A stretch of 47,094 nucleotides of DNA from CAYWNA01 sp964459305 (GTDB lineage Bacteria; Planctomycetota; Planctomycetia; Pirellulales; Pirellulaceae), in NCBI GenBank assembly GCA_964459305.1, contig CAYWNA010000086.1:1-47094 (forward strand), given 5' to 3'. The number at the start of each line of letters is the position of its first letter. Positions within the stretch are counted from its first letter, which is position 1. A program made the position numbers and the translations under genes. Positions 35,454 through 45,700 of this stretch are shown piece after piece. Under the pieces are notes generated by a model. That model did no database searches, was not told the DNA's origin, and was given only the letters and a program-made list of their open reading frames with translations.

Positions 35454-36752
35454 ATGTCACGATTCGCCCGTATTGCGTGCCTCATTGCGTGTTTGTCTCT
35501 GCTGCTGTCGAGCGAAAATCGCGCCGACGATTGGCCACAGTGGCGCGGGCCAACTCGCGACGGCGTGTGGCGTGAAACAGGCGTTGTGGACCGATTCGAG
35601 ACGAAGCAACTGCCGTACCGCTGGCGGCGGCCAATCGGCCCAGGCTACAGCGGTCCCACGATTGCTAATGGGCGCGTCTACGTCACCGATCGGCAGACGT
35701 CTCCCCAACAGATGGAGCGCGTGCTTTGCCTGGACGCGACGACAGGCGATACGATCTGGACACACAGCTACGATTGCGTCTACACGATCAGCTACACAGC
35801 CGGTCCGCGGGCCAGTGTCACCATCGATGTGGGACGCGCGTACGGATTGGGATCGATGGGCCATTTGCACTGCTTCGACGCGTCGACCGGCGCGTTGCTT
35901 TGGCGCAAAGATCTTGCCGACCAATACCGCATCCGCATGCCGATTTGGGGCATTGCGGCAGCACCACTGGTTGTGGACGACTTGTTGATTCTTCACATCG
36001 GCGGAGACGGCGCATGCGTCGTTGCGTTGGATAAGAAATCCGGTGTGGAGCGGTGGCGGGCCCTCAACGACCGCGCTTCCTACTCGGCGCCGGTCCTTAT
36101 CGAGCAGGCGGGCCGGAGAGTTGTCGTCTGCTGGAACGGCGACAGCGTTGCCGGGATTGCGCCGGAGGACGGCGAAGTCTTTTGGCGATACCCGTTCCCA
36201 CCGACGAGAATGCCAATCGGAGTACCGACGCCCGTATTGGGCGGAAATCGCCTCTTCGTTAGCTCGTTCTACGATGGTTCGCTGATGCTGCGACTGCAGA
36301 ACGACAGCTTGGCCGTCGAGAAGTTGTGGCGACGACGAGGCTCCAGCGAACGGTCGACCGATGCGCTGCACTGCATGATCAGCACGCCCATCCTACTTGG
36401 CGACCATGTATACGGCGTGGACAGCTATGGCCAGTTGCGATGCTTGGATGCCGACAGCGGGGATCGTGTCTGGGAGGACCTGACCGCAACCCCGCCGGCT
36501 AGATGGAGCAACATTCATATCGTGCGAAATGGCGACCGAATCTGGATGTTCAACGAACGCGGCGAGTTGATTATCGGGGAGCTCTCCCCCGGAGGATTTC
36601 ATGAGAAGAGCCGAACGCAACTGATCGGACCCACGTTGGAGCAGTTGCGTCGCCGCGACGGCGTGTGTTGGTCCCATCCCGCCTTCGCGCATCGCCACAT
36701 CTTTGCCCGCAACGACAAAGAAATTGTGTGTGCCAGTTTGGCAGCAGACTGA
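35454..36752 (+). CDS. Exported PQQ-like beta-propeller protein
   Basis: The start at MSRFARIACLIACLSLLLSS gives a signal peptide; an in-frame GTG overlapping the previous stop would add 22 residues and is less likely. The 432-residue protein has DWPQWRGPTRDGVW right after the signal, the planctomycete PQQ-repeat hallmark, then repeated tryptophan-docking units such as LCLDATTGDTIW, LHCFDASTGALLWRK and CLDADSGDRVWED. It should fold as an eight-bladed propeller, as in BamB or quinoprotein dehydrogenases. No PQQ- or haem-binding residues are obvious. Ligand and role are unknown. Confidence 0.88.
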   Translation: MSRFARIACLIACLSLLLSSENRADDWPQWRGPTRDGVWRETGVVDRFETKQLPYRWRRPIGPGYSGPTIANGRVYVTDRQTSPQQMERVLCLDATTGDTIWTHSYDCVYTISYTAGPRASVTIDVGRAYGLGSMGHLHCFDASTGALLWRKDLADQYRIRMPIWGIAAAPLVVDDLLILHIGGDGACVVALDKKSGVERWRALNDRASYSAPVLIEQAGRRVVVCWNGDSVAGIAPEDGEVFWRYPFPPTRMPIGVPTPVLGGNRLFVSSFYDGSLMLRLQNDSLAVEKLWRRRGSSERSTDALHCMISTPILLGDHVYGVDSYGQLRCLDADSGDRVWEDLTATPPARWSNIHIVRNGDRIWMFNERGELIIGELSPGGFHEKSRTQLIGPTLEQLRRRDGVCWSHPAFAHRHIFARNDKEIVCASLAAD

Positions 36753-36768
36753 GGAGCAGACGCGTGAG

Positions 36769-36897
36769 CTCGTTTAGCCGCAGGGCCAGCGGCCCGCGCG
36801 GGAGTTGATTTGGAACTCGCATCCCCCTCCGCGCCGGGGAAGACGCCTCGTAACGTCCTCGCCAGCGCGCGGCCCGTTGGGCACTGCGGTTAAACGA
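36769..36897. repeat. Palindromic repeat with TCGTTTA ends, copy 2
   Basis: The left end TCGTTTAGCCGCAGGGCC and right end (reverse complement) TCGTTTAACCGCAGTGCCC are near-identical, with GC-rich imperfectly pairing interiors including GGCCGCGCG. The ends match those of the element at 4641-4726. It lies between the PQQ-propeller gene and the convergent Gly/Asn-rich protein gene. Confidence 0.75.
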
Positions 36898-36934
36898 AAC
36901 TTCTCAGGTGCTCTATGCGGTGACTCTGAACCGT

Positions 36935-37747
36935 CTATCGACGGCTGAGCCGATCGCCAACCGACTCGGATCGCTCTGGCGGTTTCCTCGATGGGAGGCG
37001 TTCGACGATTTGCTTGGCCAGTTGTAGCTCGGCGGCCGAATACCGCGGGCGCGTCGCGCCGTTGGCTCTCTTGTATCGCAGCCGGGCCAATTGCTCCCAA
37101 CTCATGTCATTGGCCAAATGCCAGGCGGCAATTTGTGCGGTGCGATGGCTGCACCCGCCCTTGCCGAACAAGCAAAGCAAATCCCGCAATTCCGATTTGG
37201 CGTTGACGCTTTCCAGACGTTCGATCCGATAGGGCATCTGAGGCTTGGGATTCGGCTTGCCGAAGTCCAGGCAAACGCACGGCAGCTTCTTCCTGACGAC
37301 CTTCCCCGGTAGCACGCTGAACATGCCCAGAAAACGATTATTGTTGCCCTGCCGACCTCCGAACGGGCCTCCCAATCCCTGCGGTGCCTGGTTGCCGCCC
37401 TGCAAGTTGTTGCCGCCCGCCAAGTTACCGCCGCCGAAAAGGTTGTTCCCCTGAAACGGGCCGCCTTGAGGGAACATCTGCGCCAGCACCGGTACCGCCG
37501 CAATGGTGTCGGGCAGCCGAATCGTCAGCGGCTTGTCGGTCTCGTTCTTGACTTGAACGGTCATCTGCGTGGCGTCGCGAGGGATAACAGTGACGCCGAT
37601 CCTGCCGGCGTCCAAAGCGGTGAAGAATTCGACCGTCTCCGACTGTGGTTTCGCCTTGCCGGACGCCTTCTTGCCAGCAGCAGACTGCGGCAACAGAAAA
37701 GACAGCGCCGCCAAGAGCGCAGCGCAAAACGTGACGCGAATGTTCAT
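36935..37747 (-). CDS. Exported Gly/Asn/Gln-rich protein of unknown function
   Basis: A GAGGAGG site supports the start MNIRVTFCAALLAALSF; longer in-frame starts would bury the signal peptide. Of 270 residues, the first part after the signal is a small beta domain with VTVIPRDATQMTVQVKNETD. A low-complexity stretch follows (NNLFGGGNLAGGNNLQGGN and GGPFGGRQGNNNRF), then a C-terminal region with CVCLDFGKPNPKP and a helical part LFGKGGCSHRTAQIAAWHL. The layout resembles other planctomycete secreted proteins; no enzymatic motif is seen. It is convergent with the PQQ gene. Confidence 0.7.
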   Translation of the reverse strand: MNIRVTFCAALLAALSFLLPQSAAGKKASGKAKPQSETVEFFTALDAGRIGVTVIPRDATQMTVQVKNETDKPLTIRLPDTIAAVPVLAQMFPQGGPFQGNNLFGGGNLAGGNNLQGGNQAPQGLGGPFGGRQGNNNRFLGMFSVLPGKVVRKKLPCVCLDFGKPNPKPQMPYRIERLESVNAKSELRDLLCLFGKGGCSHRTAQIAAWHLANDMSWEQLARLRYKRANGATRPRYSAAELQLAKQIVERLPSRKPPERSESVGDRLSRR

Positions 37748-37779
37748 TTCTCGCCTCCTCTCTTCGTCCCGATGAAGCT

Positions 37780-37821
37780 CGCCTGCGTTGGCACTCGCCA
37801 ATGACGCGAAGTGCGCAGGCG
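37780..37821. repeat. Branched inverted repeat in the leader of the Gly/Asn-rich gene
   Basis: CGCCTGCG (37780-37787) pairs perfectly with CGCAGGCG (37814-37821), and an inner TTGGC/GCCAA pair lies between. It is just upstream of the minus-strand start codon and could be transcribed in its leader. Confidence 0.6.
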
Positions 37822-37949
37822 GCCTCGCCCCTACCTGTAGCATAATAAGCCGCGGGAACTTTGAGAAGGAAAACCTTCGCGCTCGGCGATGACGTTCACC
37901 GGGCGATGCCATACAATGGCAATTCATCGTGAGGCAGCGAGCGAATACC

Positions 37950-39536
37950 ATGTCTGATCTAGCGTCTTTCCCGGAATCCGACGACCCGCAGGAATCCGCC
38001 CAAACGGCCGGCACGCTGTATCGTTGCGTGTGCGGCGAACTGTATCCTGTCGACCTGGGCGTCGGTGGGATTTGTCCCGCGTGCCAGCGCCGGGTGCTTG
38101 GAGGGGCCCTGGCCGACAGCTCGGCTGAAACGATGAGCGTGTCGCTCGCAGCCGGCGATCAAGCAGCCGAGCCGCTGTCAAGTCAAGAGCCGGGGGATGA
38201 CGAACGCATCGGTCAGGCTTACGGCCACTACCGCGTCATGCACAAGCTGGGCCAGGGCGGTATGGGGGCTGTGTATCAGGCACTCGACGAGTCGCTCCAG
38301 CGGTATGTCGCCTTGAAGGTCATCCATGCCACAGAAAAGTCCGCGGCGGATTCCAAGCACATCCAGCGTTTGCTGCAAGAGGCAATCGCCCAGGCTCGCG
38401 TGAATCATCCAAACGTGGTTCACATCTATTTTGTGGGGCGCGAAGGCGACTCGCCCTTTTTCGCCATGGAAATGGTCCAAGGACCAACGTTGGAGGATCG
38501 GCTCGAGGAGGGGACCTTGCCGTTTGAACGCGTCGTTGCCGTGGGCGAGCAAGTTATCGATGCGTTGCGCCACTGTGCCAGATTCGACATCCTGCACGGC
38601 GACATCAAACCCAGCAACATCCTGCTAGTCGATCTCCAAACGGTGAAGCTGTCGGATTTTGGCCTTGCTCGCCGAATGTCCCAAGTTCAAGAGAACCCGG
38701 CATTGGTGGCCGGAACCCCCAACTATCTGTCGCCCGAAGCCGTCGAGGGCGTCAGCCTTGACATTCGCAGCGACATGTACTCACTGGGTATCACGCTGTT
38801 CGAGATGACCTTTGACCGGCTGCCCTACTCGTTTTCCGGCAGCAGCCTGCTCGACTACCTCCAGACTCACCGCACTGCCGAAATCGAGTTTCCAGACCCC
38901 TGGCCGGAGAGTGTGCCGCACGGCTGGCGCGATGTACTGGATAGGCTGCTGGCTAAGTCGCCAGAGGATCGGTACCAGAACTACGATGAACTGTACGACG
39001 CCGTACGGCAACTGCGTCCTCAGTCGCTTCCTAGAGCAGGACGTGTTCAGCGAGGACTGGCGTGGCTGGTCGATCTGGGGTTGGCGCACGCAGCGCAACA
39101 ACTCTTCTATGCCCCATTGGTTGCCGCAGACGCGGAACCGATCTGGAGCAGCTATCCGTTGGCCCACATCATCGTTGCCGCGGCCGGTGGCACGGTGCCG
39201 CTGGCCGCCGCCTACCTTCAGGCACGTTGGGGAACCACACCGGGCAAACGGTTGTTCCAACTGCGCATTGTGGACCGTCATGGGATGTCCCCGCAGAAAC
39301 CCACGCTGGCCGCCAGGTCGGCAGCACAACTGCTGCCGATTTGGGCGACAACGGCAGTGCACCTGTTTGCCGCGCTGCACATCAAGCCGCTGGGCGGCCT
39401 CGTCAGCTTCCTTGCGGGCGCCGCACTCCTCGTCGACGTCGGGTTTGCCTTGTTCCACCGCAAGGGAAGGAGCCTGCACGATGTGTTGTTCCGGACCCAA
39501 GTGGTGCTAAAAGGGGACGCTGAAGACAACGAGTGA
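37950..39536 (+). CDS. Serine/threonine protein kinase with N-terminal zinc ribbon and C-terminal RDD membrane domain
   Basis: The start MSDLASFPES is chosen over an ATG seven codons upstream; both are possible. The 528-residue protein has a zinc-ribbon-like head (CVC near residue 26, CPAC near 42). A Hanks kinase domain follows at about 94-350: GQGGMGAVYQ, ALK (Lys123), HGDIKPSN (catalytic Asp218), DFG (Asp236) and GTPNYLSPE. The HGD instead of HRD makes it a non-RD kinase. The C-terminal 170 residues are an RDD domain with three to four membrane helices (GKRLFQLRIVDRHG...HRKGRSLHDVL). It is therefore membrane-bound, with a cytoplasmic kinase. Planctomycetes carry many such kinases; the substrate is unknown. 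Confidence 0.92.
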   Translation: MSDLASFPESDDPQESAQTAGTLYRCVCGELYPVDLGVGGICPACQRRVLGGALADSSAETMSVSLAAGDQAAEPLSSQEPGDDERIGQAYGHYRVMHKLGQGGMGAVYQALDESLQRYVALKVIHATEKSAADSKHIQRLLQEAIAQARVNHPNVVHIYFVGREGDSPFFAMEMVQGPTLEDRLEEGTLPFERVVAVGEQVIDALRHCARFDILHGDIKPSNILLVDLQTVKLSDFGLARRMSQVQENPALVAGTPNYLSPEAVEGVSLDIRSDMYSLGITLFEMTFDRLPYSFSGSSLLDYLQTHRTAEIEFPDPWPESVPHGWRDVLDRLLAKSPEDRYQNYDELYDAVRQLRPQSLPRAGRVQRGLAWLVDLGLAHAAQQLFYAPLVAADAEPIWSSYPLAHIIVAAAGGTVPLAAAYLQARWGTTPGKRLFQLRIVDRHGMSPQKPTLAARSAAQLLPIWATTAVHLFAALHIKPLGGLVSFLAGAALLVDVGFALFHRKGRSLHDVLFRTQVVLKGDAEDNE

Positions 39537-39555
39537 TCTGCGACTGCCGCTTACT

Positions 39556-39903
39556 CTACTGCTCCAACTCGATCGACTGCAGTAACAGGTCTCGGCCGCC
39601 TTCGATCGCAACGTTGTCGCTGCCGCAGTCCGGACAACGCATTGGCAGTTCGTCGATCGGTTTGCGACTTTCGCAATCACGGCACGCGACAGAAGCGTGC
39701 GGCTCAGCAATCCTCAACTCCGCGCCGTCCGCGATGGTGCCGGGCGACAACAACTCGAAGGCGAATCGTATCGCGTCCACATGGACGCCGGACAGTCGGC
39801 CGACCACTAAATCCAGCCCCTTAACGCATCCGCGTTGGCCGGATTTCTCGATTTCGGCCTCGACCTGTTCCATCAAGGCCTGAACGATGGACATCTCGTG
39901 CAC
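39556..39903 (-). CDS. hypA: Nickel metallochaperone HypA
   Basis: The 115-residue protein begins MHEMSIVQAL, the HypA/HybF signature; His2 is the nickel ligand. The start is a GTG with a GAAAGG site; starting at the later ATG would delete His2, so GTG is strongly preferred. Residues 74-93 form the zinc site (CRDC...CPDC). HypA delivers nickel to [NiFe]-hydrogenase maturation, and sometimes to urease. No hydrogenase or other hyp genes are in the window. Its stop is 19 bp from the stop of the convergent kinase gene. Confidence 0.92.
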   Translation of the reverse strand: MHEMSIVQALMEQVEAEIEKSGQRGCVKGLDLVVGRLSGVHVDAIRFAFELLSPGTIADGAELRIAEPHASVACRDCESRKPIDELPMRCPDCGSDNVAIEGGRDLLLQSIELEQ

Positions 39904-40006
39904 GCTATACCTTTCGATTTATCGACCCCCACGGAGGCTACCAGAAATACGCTCCCGATCAAGTCTCAACTCCGAGGTAAAACCTGACCCCGTCCCCTCT
40001 TGAGAA

Positions 40007-41434
40007 TCAGCGGAGATTGGGGCGGGCGGCGGGCCAGTCGGCCTTCAGTTGGTCGGAAAGGCGCCGAGTTGCCTCTTGGTACTCCTGCTTGTCGACGATG
40101 TTTTCATTTTCCATGGGGTCGCGACCGTGGTCGTACAGTTCCCGAGCGACGACATCGCCGGTCTTCATGTTTCGCCACTCGTTGTACCGGAAATGATTGG
40201 TGCGAATCGTTCGGCCTTTGCAGCCTCGGCGATAGTACTGGCCGAACGCGGCCGTCTTCCAGGGGCGTTGCGGGTCAGCCAGCAGCGGCACGAAACTCGT
40301 GCCTTCGAGGTGATCGGGCAGCGGCAGGCCGGCCAACTCAGCCAAGGTCGGATACATGTCGATCAGCTCGACCAGGGCATCGCAGCATGCGCCTCGATGC
40401 GTCTGCCCGGGCGCGCGGATTACTAACAGCACGCGAAGGGACGTCTCGAAATTGGTGTGCTTGCACCACATGCCGTGCTCGCCGAGTTGATAGCCGTGGT
40501 CGGACCACATCAGGACGATGGTTTTGCCCGTCAAGCCGAGGCGATCAAGCTCGTCTAGCAATCTCGCGATCTGTGCATCTACGTAGCTGCAGCAGGCGAA
40601 ATAGGCGTGCCTTACCTTGCAAGCGAACTCATCGGGCAGCGGGCCTTCGTTGGGGATGTCGCGAAAACTACGAACGTAGCGCCACGCGTTCATGGCGATG
40701 TCGGGTGCGTTCTTCGGCTTGAGTGGATTGGCTGCCAAACGGATCTTGTCGCGCTCGTAAAGATCCCAGTAGCGTTCGGGTGCATTGAACGGCGTGTGGG
40801 GCTTGTGGAATCCAACCGCCAAAAAGAAAGGCCGGTCTTTGACTCGCCGTAACGTCTCTATAGCCTGGTCCGCGACCATGCCGTCCTTGTAGGCGTTGTC
40901 GGGCACATCGGCACACTCGGTCAACGGATTCATCTCGTTCGCGGCGCGGTCCATCGCGATCCGGCAATCGCGATTGTCTGGGTGAGCGTATGTGCCTTGA
41001 TGGAAATCAAGCATGAACGCCGGCTCGGACCACGATACGGGATCGTCTTGTCCGTTGTGGTGCAGGATCTTGCCAAGACCGCGAGTATAGTAACCGTGGT
41101 TCTTGAACAACTGCGGCAACGCGACAATATCCGGCTTGGCATGTCGGAACGTGTGTGCGCCGTCGCGCAGACCCAGCGTGTCCAACCGGCAGCCGGAGAA
41201 GACCATATTCCGCGACGGCCAGCACAAGGCCATTTGGGCATACGCCCGAGTAAACAGCATCCCATCGCGAGCCAAACGATCGATGTTCGGCGTCTTGACC
41301 TGCGGATCGCCGTAGCAGCCGATGTGGGGCCAAAGATCGTCGACCGCGATCCATAGCACGTTCGGCTGGTCATTCGCCGGCGCCGGAACCGCCCACATCA
41401 ATCCGAGGATGAGGAAGCAAGCTACATGTCTCAT
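40007..41434 (-). CDS. Exported sulfatase (formylglycine type, iduronate-2-sulfatase-like)
   Basis: The 475-residue protein has a signal peptide (about 20 residues), metal Asp32-Asp33 in WIAVDDLWP, and the sulfatase activation motif CWPSR (Cys71 to Arg75, C-x-P-x-R), where Cys becomes formylglycine. Later hallmarks are GLGKILHH, FFLAVGFHKPHTPF and WSDHGYQLGEHGMWCK. The whole resembles iduronate-2-sulfatases, which remove sulfate from glycan uronic acids; the real substrate is unknown. It is the last gene of a three-gene operon, 18 bp after the oxidoreductase. Planctomycetes carry many sulfatases for sulfated algal glycans, which fits. Confidence 0.93.
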   Translation of the reverse strand: MRHVACFLILGLMWAVPAPANDQPNVLWIAVDDLWPHIGCYGDPQVKTPNIDRLARDGMLFTRAYAQMALCWPSRNMVFSGCRLDTLGLRDGAHTFRHAKPDIVALPQLFKNHGYYTRGLGKILHHNGQDDPVSWSEPAFMLDFHQGTYAHPDNRDCRIAMDRAANEMNPLTECADVPDNAYKDGMVADQAIETLRRVKDRPFFLAVGFHKPHTPFNAPERYWDLYERDKIRLAANPLKPKNAPDIAMNAWRYVRSFRDIPNEGPLPDEFACKVRHAYFACCSYVDAQIARLLDELDRLGLTGKTIVLMWSDHGYQLGEHGMWCKHTNFETSLRVLLVIRAPGQTHRGACCDALVELIDMYPTLAELAGLPLPDHLEGTSFVPLLADPQRPWKTAAFGQYYRRGCKGRTIRTNHFRYNEWRNMKTGDVVARELYDHGRDPMENENIVDKQEYQEATRRLSDQLKADWPAARPNLR

Positions 41435-41452
41435 CGTACAAGCACCTCCATG

Positions 41453-42745
41453 TCACACCTGCCATGGCGGTCGCATGACGCGGCGAAGCATGCGGTTGGC
41501 CTGATCGTCGTCGATGAATTGCTCGGTCTCGGAATTCCATCGCACTTTGCGGCCGAGGCGCAGGCAGATATTGGCGCAATGAGCGATGGTGTGGGCGCGG
41601 TGCGCAAGTTCCGGATGCGAGGCCGTGAGCCTGCGCGATTTGATGCATTCGAGGAAGTTCCGCACGTGGTCGCCCATGAAGGCCCAGCTCACGTTTGGAA
41701 CCGACCGAGCCGTCAGGATGTACTCGGGCTCAGCCGTCATCCCGCCGCCGTCGGTGATGTGGATCCAGCCGGCGTCGCCATCGAAGCGCACACCCTTGTC
41801 GCCGTTTTTCATCAGCAACCGAACACCATCGGCATACCGGGCCTCGACGTCCACCGAAAACGGCACTTCGGAAAATCCGCCTTCGGGCCAAACGGCGGTT
41901 CCCTCGAACTCCACCGGGCCGGTCATCTCGCTGTCGTGGGCCCACTGGGCAAAATCGAAGTAATGGGCGCCCATATCGGCGATCACGCCCGCGCCAGTGT
42001 CCCAGTTGTTTCGCCACAATCGGACGCGAATGTTCGAGTAAGGTGCCCACGGTGCCTGGCCGAGCCAGCGGTTGTAGTCGAACACCTCCGAATCGGGTTC
42101 GGGTTCCGGGCTGGCGATCCCGTTACCTCCCCAGCCGCCGAGGACCGCTGTAATCGTATGAAGTTTGCCAATCACGCCCCCGCGCACAACGTCCGCAACA
42201 AAGCGGTACGAGGCGTTGGATCTTCGCTGCGTTCCACACTGCCACACGGTGCCGTAGCGCTTCGTTGCCTCGACCAGTGTTCGGCCTTCGGCGATCGCCA
42301 GACTGAACGGCTTTTCGCAGTAGATGTCCTTTCCGGCTTTGGCAGCCAAGATCGACAGCACGGCGTGCCATCGATCACCTGTGCCGATCAGCACCGCGTC
42401 AATATCATCGCGACCCAACAATTCTTCATGCAATCGCATCGTAACGCAGTCGGTCGTGCCGTAATGCTTGTCGACCATCTCCTTGCCTCGCTGCCGCCGA
42501 TCCGCAAAGCAATCGCACACGGCCACGCACTGGACGTCTTTCTGGGCAAGGAAATTCGACAGGTTGCTGGTATTACGCCCGCCCAAACCGATCACGCCCA
42601 GGGTGACACGCTCCGAGGGTGCCACTGCCCCATCCAGTCCGAGCGCTGACGAGGGAACGAAACACGGAGCGGCAAGCACTGTGCCTGCTGCTGCGGAAGT
42701 GCGCCGCATGAACTCGCGTCTTGATATACGAGAGTGAATCTTCAC
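41453..42745 (-). CDS. Tat-exported Gfo/Idh/MocA-family oxidoreductase
   Basis: The 430-residue protein starts with a twin-arginine signal (SRREFMRRTSAAAG), so it is folded before export. Residues about 48-170 form a Rossmann domain with LGVIGLGGRN and the family signature DIYCEKPF, where the Lys is catalytic. The C-terminal alpha/beta domain has GGGMTAEPEY and WDTGAGVIADMGAHYFD. NAD(P)-dependent members include GH109-like glycosidases and sugar dehydrogenases. The start lies 2 bp after the stop of the TIM-barrel hydrolase and 18 bp before the sulfatase, so it is in the same operon. A glycan-processing role is likely; exact chemistry unknown. Confidence 0.92.
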   Translation of the reverse strand: MKIHSRISRREFMRRTSAAAGTVLAAPCFVPSSALGLDGAVAPSERVTLGVIGLGGRNTSNLSNFLAQKDVQCVAVCDCFADRRQRGKEMVDKHYGTTDCVTMRLHEELLGRDDIDAVLIGTGDRWHAVLSILAAKAGKDIYCEKPFSLAIAEGRTLVEATKRYGTVWQCGTQRRSNASYRFVADVVRGGVIGKLHTITAVLGGWGGNGIASPEPEPDSEVFDYNRWLGQAPWAPYSNIRVRLWRNNWDTGAGVIADMGAHYFDFAQWAHDSEMTGPVEFEGTAVWPEGGFSEVPFSVDVEARYADGVRLLMKNGDKGVRFDGDAGWIHITDGGGMTAEPEYILTARSVPNVSWAFMGDHVRNFLECIKSRRLTASHPELAHRAHTIAHCANICLRLGRKVRWNSETEQFIDDDQANRMLRRVMRPPWQV

Positions 42746-42747
42746 GC

Positions 42748-45700
42748 TTATTCTCCCTGTTTTTTCGATTTAATCTTCGGTTCGCCCCAATAGGCCCAGT
42801 CGAAGCTGTACGGTCCGTCGGAGTCGGTGATCAGCGATAGGACGATCGGCGAGCCCATCCATGGCGAGAGGTCGACAGACAACTCGTCCCATTCGCCGGG
42901 CACCATGCGGCTTCGTGCGACCTCTTGCCCGTTGACGTTGACGGAGAAGACGACTCCGGTTGAACTTGATCCGTCGCGTATGCCGACCCACGCCTTGAGG
43001 ACGGCCGCCTCATCAGGCAGCGTCATAGGCAGATGCCCAATCGTCTGGCCGTTGTTTGGCGGATGGGCCGAAAGCCCGCGGCGTTCGACACCTCCGACAA
43101 CGGCCGAGCCCGGATGCACATTCACGAATCGCGGGCCGACGACTTCGTGTGTCCCGCCAGCCGCCAACATCGTACGCCACACTTGACCGGCGAGATCCAG
43201 CGGCAAATCGAGCGCAATTGGCATCTCGCGAAGCAGCATGATCGCGCCGGGAAGTTGGGTCTCGACTTGGTGTGCATCCCCAACGCTGGCGATTGGCAGC
43301 ACTCCGTCCCCACCCAAGGCCAGCGCCCATGGCTTGGTGCCGGCGACGGTGATCGATCCCAGAGTGTGTTGTTTCCGTTCGATTCTCGGCCGAAGCCAGC
43401 GAGCCCAGTCGAAACTGGGCGATAGTTTGGGGCCAGGGTGGACCGTCAGTTCCAGCTCGACGCGCCGGCCCGCGAATGCGGTCAAGTCGACCTGCAGACT
43501 CTTCGGGCGATCGCTGTCATTATGAACCTCGCGACGCAACTCGTCTCGGCCACAACGGGCGATGCAGGCGAATGTGACGCCGTCTGAGTTTGGCTGGCCG
43601 ACCGCGCCACGATCGATGAATACGTCGCTCACAAATCGAATCTGGCCGCGATCAGGCAAACGCACGTCGTACCGCATGCACGCAACGCCGGTGCCGTGTT
43701 GATGCTTCGCACCGGTTTCGGGATTCGTCGCTTCTGCCTTATACGGTGGATGGGCTGAAAGCGTGGTTTCGCTGGCACGCGAGAATCCCGAACCGTCCTT
43801 TGCCGCGAAGGCCCCTTTGGCTTTGAACGGCACGCCGTCAATGGGACGCGATCCGCCTGTGGCCGTGTCAATCATATCGACAAGATCCGCCACAACGTTT
43901 GTGTCGCTCGAAATGCGAATCAACGCCAGATCGTCTTGGCAGGCAACTGCCGAGACGATCATTTCCGTTGGTATCGAGCTGACGTGAAACCCGTCGTGGC
44001 GTCGCGGTTCGTCGATGTACGGGTACCACCGCGAGGGATCAAGCCCCAGCAGCACATTCCGATCGAACGCCTTCCAGCCAGGAATGACGCCCGGGGCTTC
44101 CACACGGTTTACACCCGTAATCGTGCGGCTGATCTGTTTCTCGCCACACCGAAGTTCGCCATCCGCAGACCGCACTGCCCTGTGACCGTCGGCAGTGCGA
44201 AACGGAAAGAAGACATCGGCCGGCCACTCGGATTCCATGTCGATATCTACTCGTTGCTGTTGCCAGAATCTGGCCTCGTCGAAGAACTGGCGAGAGAAGC
44301 CTGTTGGGCTGCGAAGCTGTTCCAGCGATGGCTTCAGCGTGGGGATAACTCCCCAGTGTTCATAGGCATCGTTCCACGCCGCGTACAATTGGCCTTCGGT
44401 AGGCGGAGCACAGCCGAGATAGCCATTGATGATTGTGTACGGACGGAGCAGGTAGGAACTGATGGGGTGGGCCAATTCCAGATGACGGCGGTCCCACGTT
44501 GCGTCGGCGTGATTCAGGCCCCACGCGTGACGTTGCGCGAAGGCTTCGTAGCGATAGGTGATTTCGTTCAGCCCTTCACCGCTGAGGGCCACATCGGGCA
44601 GGGCCTCGCGTAGTTGCCGGTGCAGCGCGATGTTGCCTTCGATCATCGACATGCCGTCAATCAAGCCGTTGTGATCGTTGAAGATGCACAACGTCTGGTC
44701 GAGATGGAGCGAGTCGATGTCGTAATCGCGACAGAGCTTGGCCATTCGATCGGTGAACTCGTCGCGCCATGCCTCGCACGCCGGATTGATGTACGCAAAC
44801 CGGATCTCCGGCGTCGCCCGCGTCCAAAGCCACCACTGCTTTTCGTGTTCGCCCCAAGGGCTTCTGACCTGATACGGTTCGAATCGTTTGTAGGCCGCAT
44901 TCAGAGGATCGACGCCGAAGTAGTTCACGTGCAGCATGATACGAAAGCCCAGCTGATGAGCGCGATCGACGAACGGTCTCAGCGTATCGAACGGTTCACC
45001 GTAGACCGGATAGTCGCGGTCGTAGCCGGCCGATCGCCAACTGGGGATGTAGAGGATGGTCTGCTTCGGATCGAAGCGATCTGGCAAGGCATCCAATGTC
45101 TCAAGGTTCGAGCCCATGATGACCATGGCACGGATGTCTTTCACCCATCCAGGCTTCTGATCCTCGATCGGCGTTGGTCGAAAGTTCGCCTCGGCCCATT
45201 CTCGGTACCGGCGCGCCGGCACCCGCCAATCGCCCTCATACACATTCAGATGCCAATCGACCGACTGGCACGACTTCAGTTCGTCGAACGGCGCCTGGTT
45301 CATGGTGGCCAGCTCCAATCGCCAACCGTCCTGATCTCGTTCGACGACCAGCCGCTTGTACCGGCCCTTCACATCTTCGGCCCAAACGTAGAAGCCGCGG
45401 CTCGGCAGTTCGACGATTACCAATTGCGCCTCCCAGCCGATGGGATAGTCGAATTGGTGGCGGCGCCCGGGACAATCTGCGGCCAGACGAACACCGGATC
45501 GCCCGGGAACGATAATCGCGGCCTCCAGCGGGATCTTCTCGATCGACCAGCTCACGCCCCAAACGCCCGGCTCGTTCGACGTGCAACTTTGAGAGATTAC
45601 TAGATCACCCGATGCCGGGTCTTTCCGATAGGCGGCCTCGGCTATGGCATCGTACGAGTCGGAGAAACCGGCGTAGCGGCGTGTAATTGTGCCGGAACTC

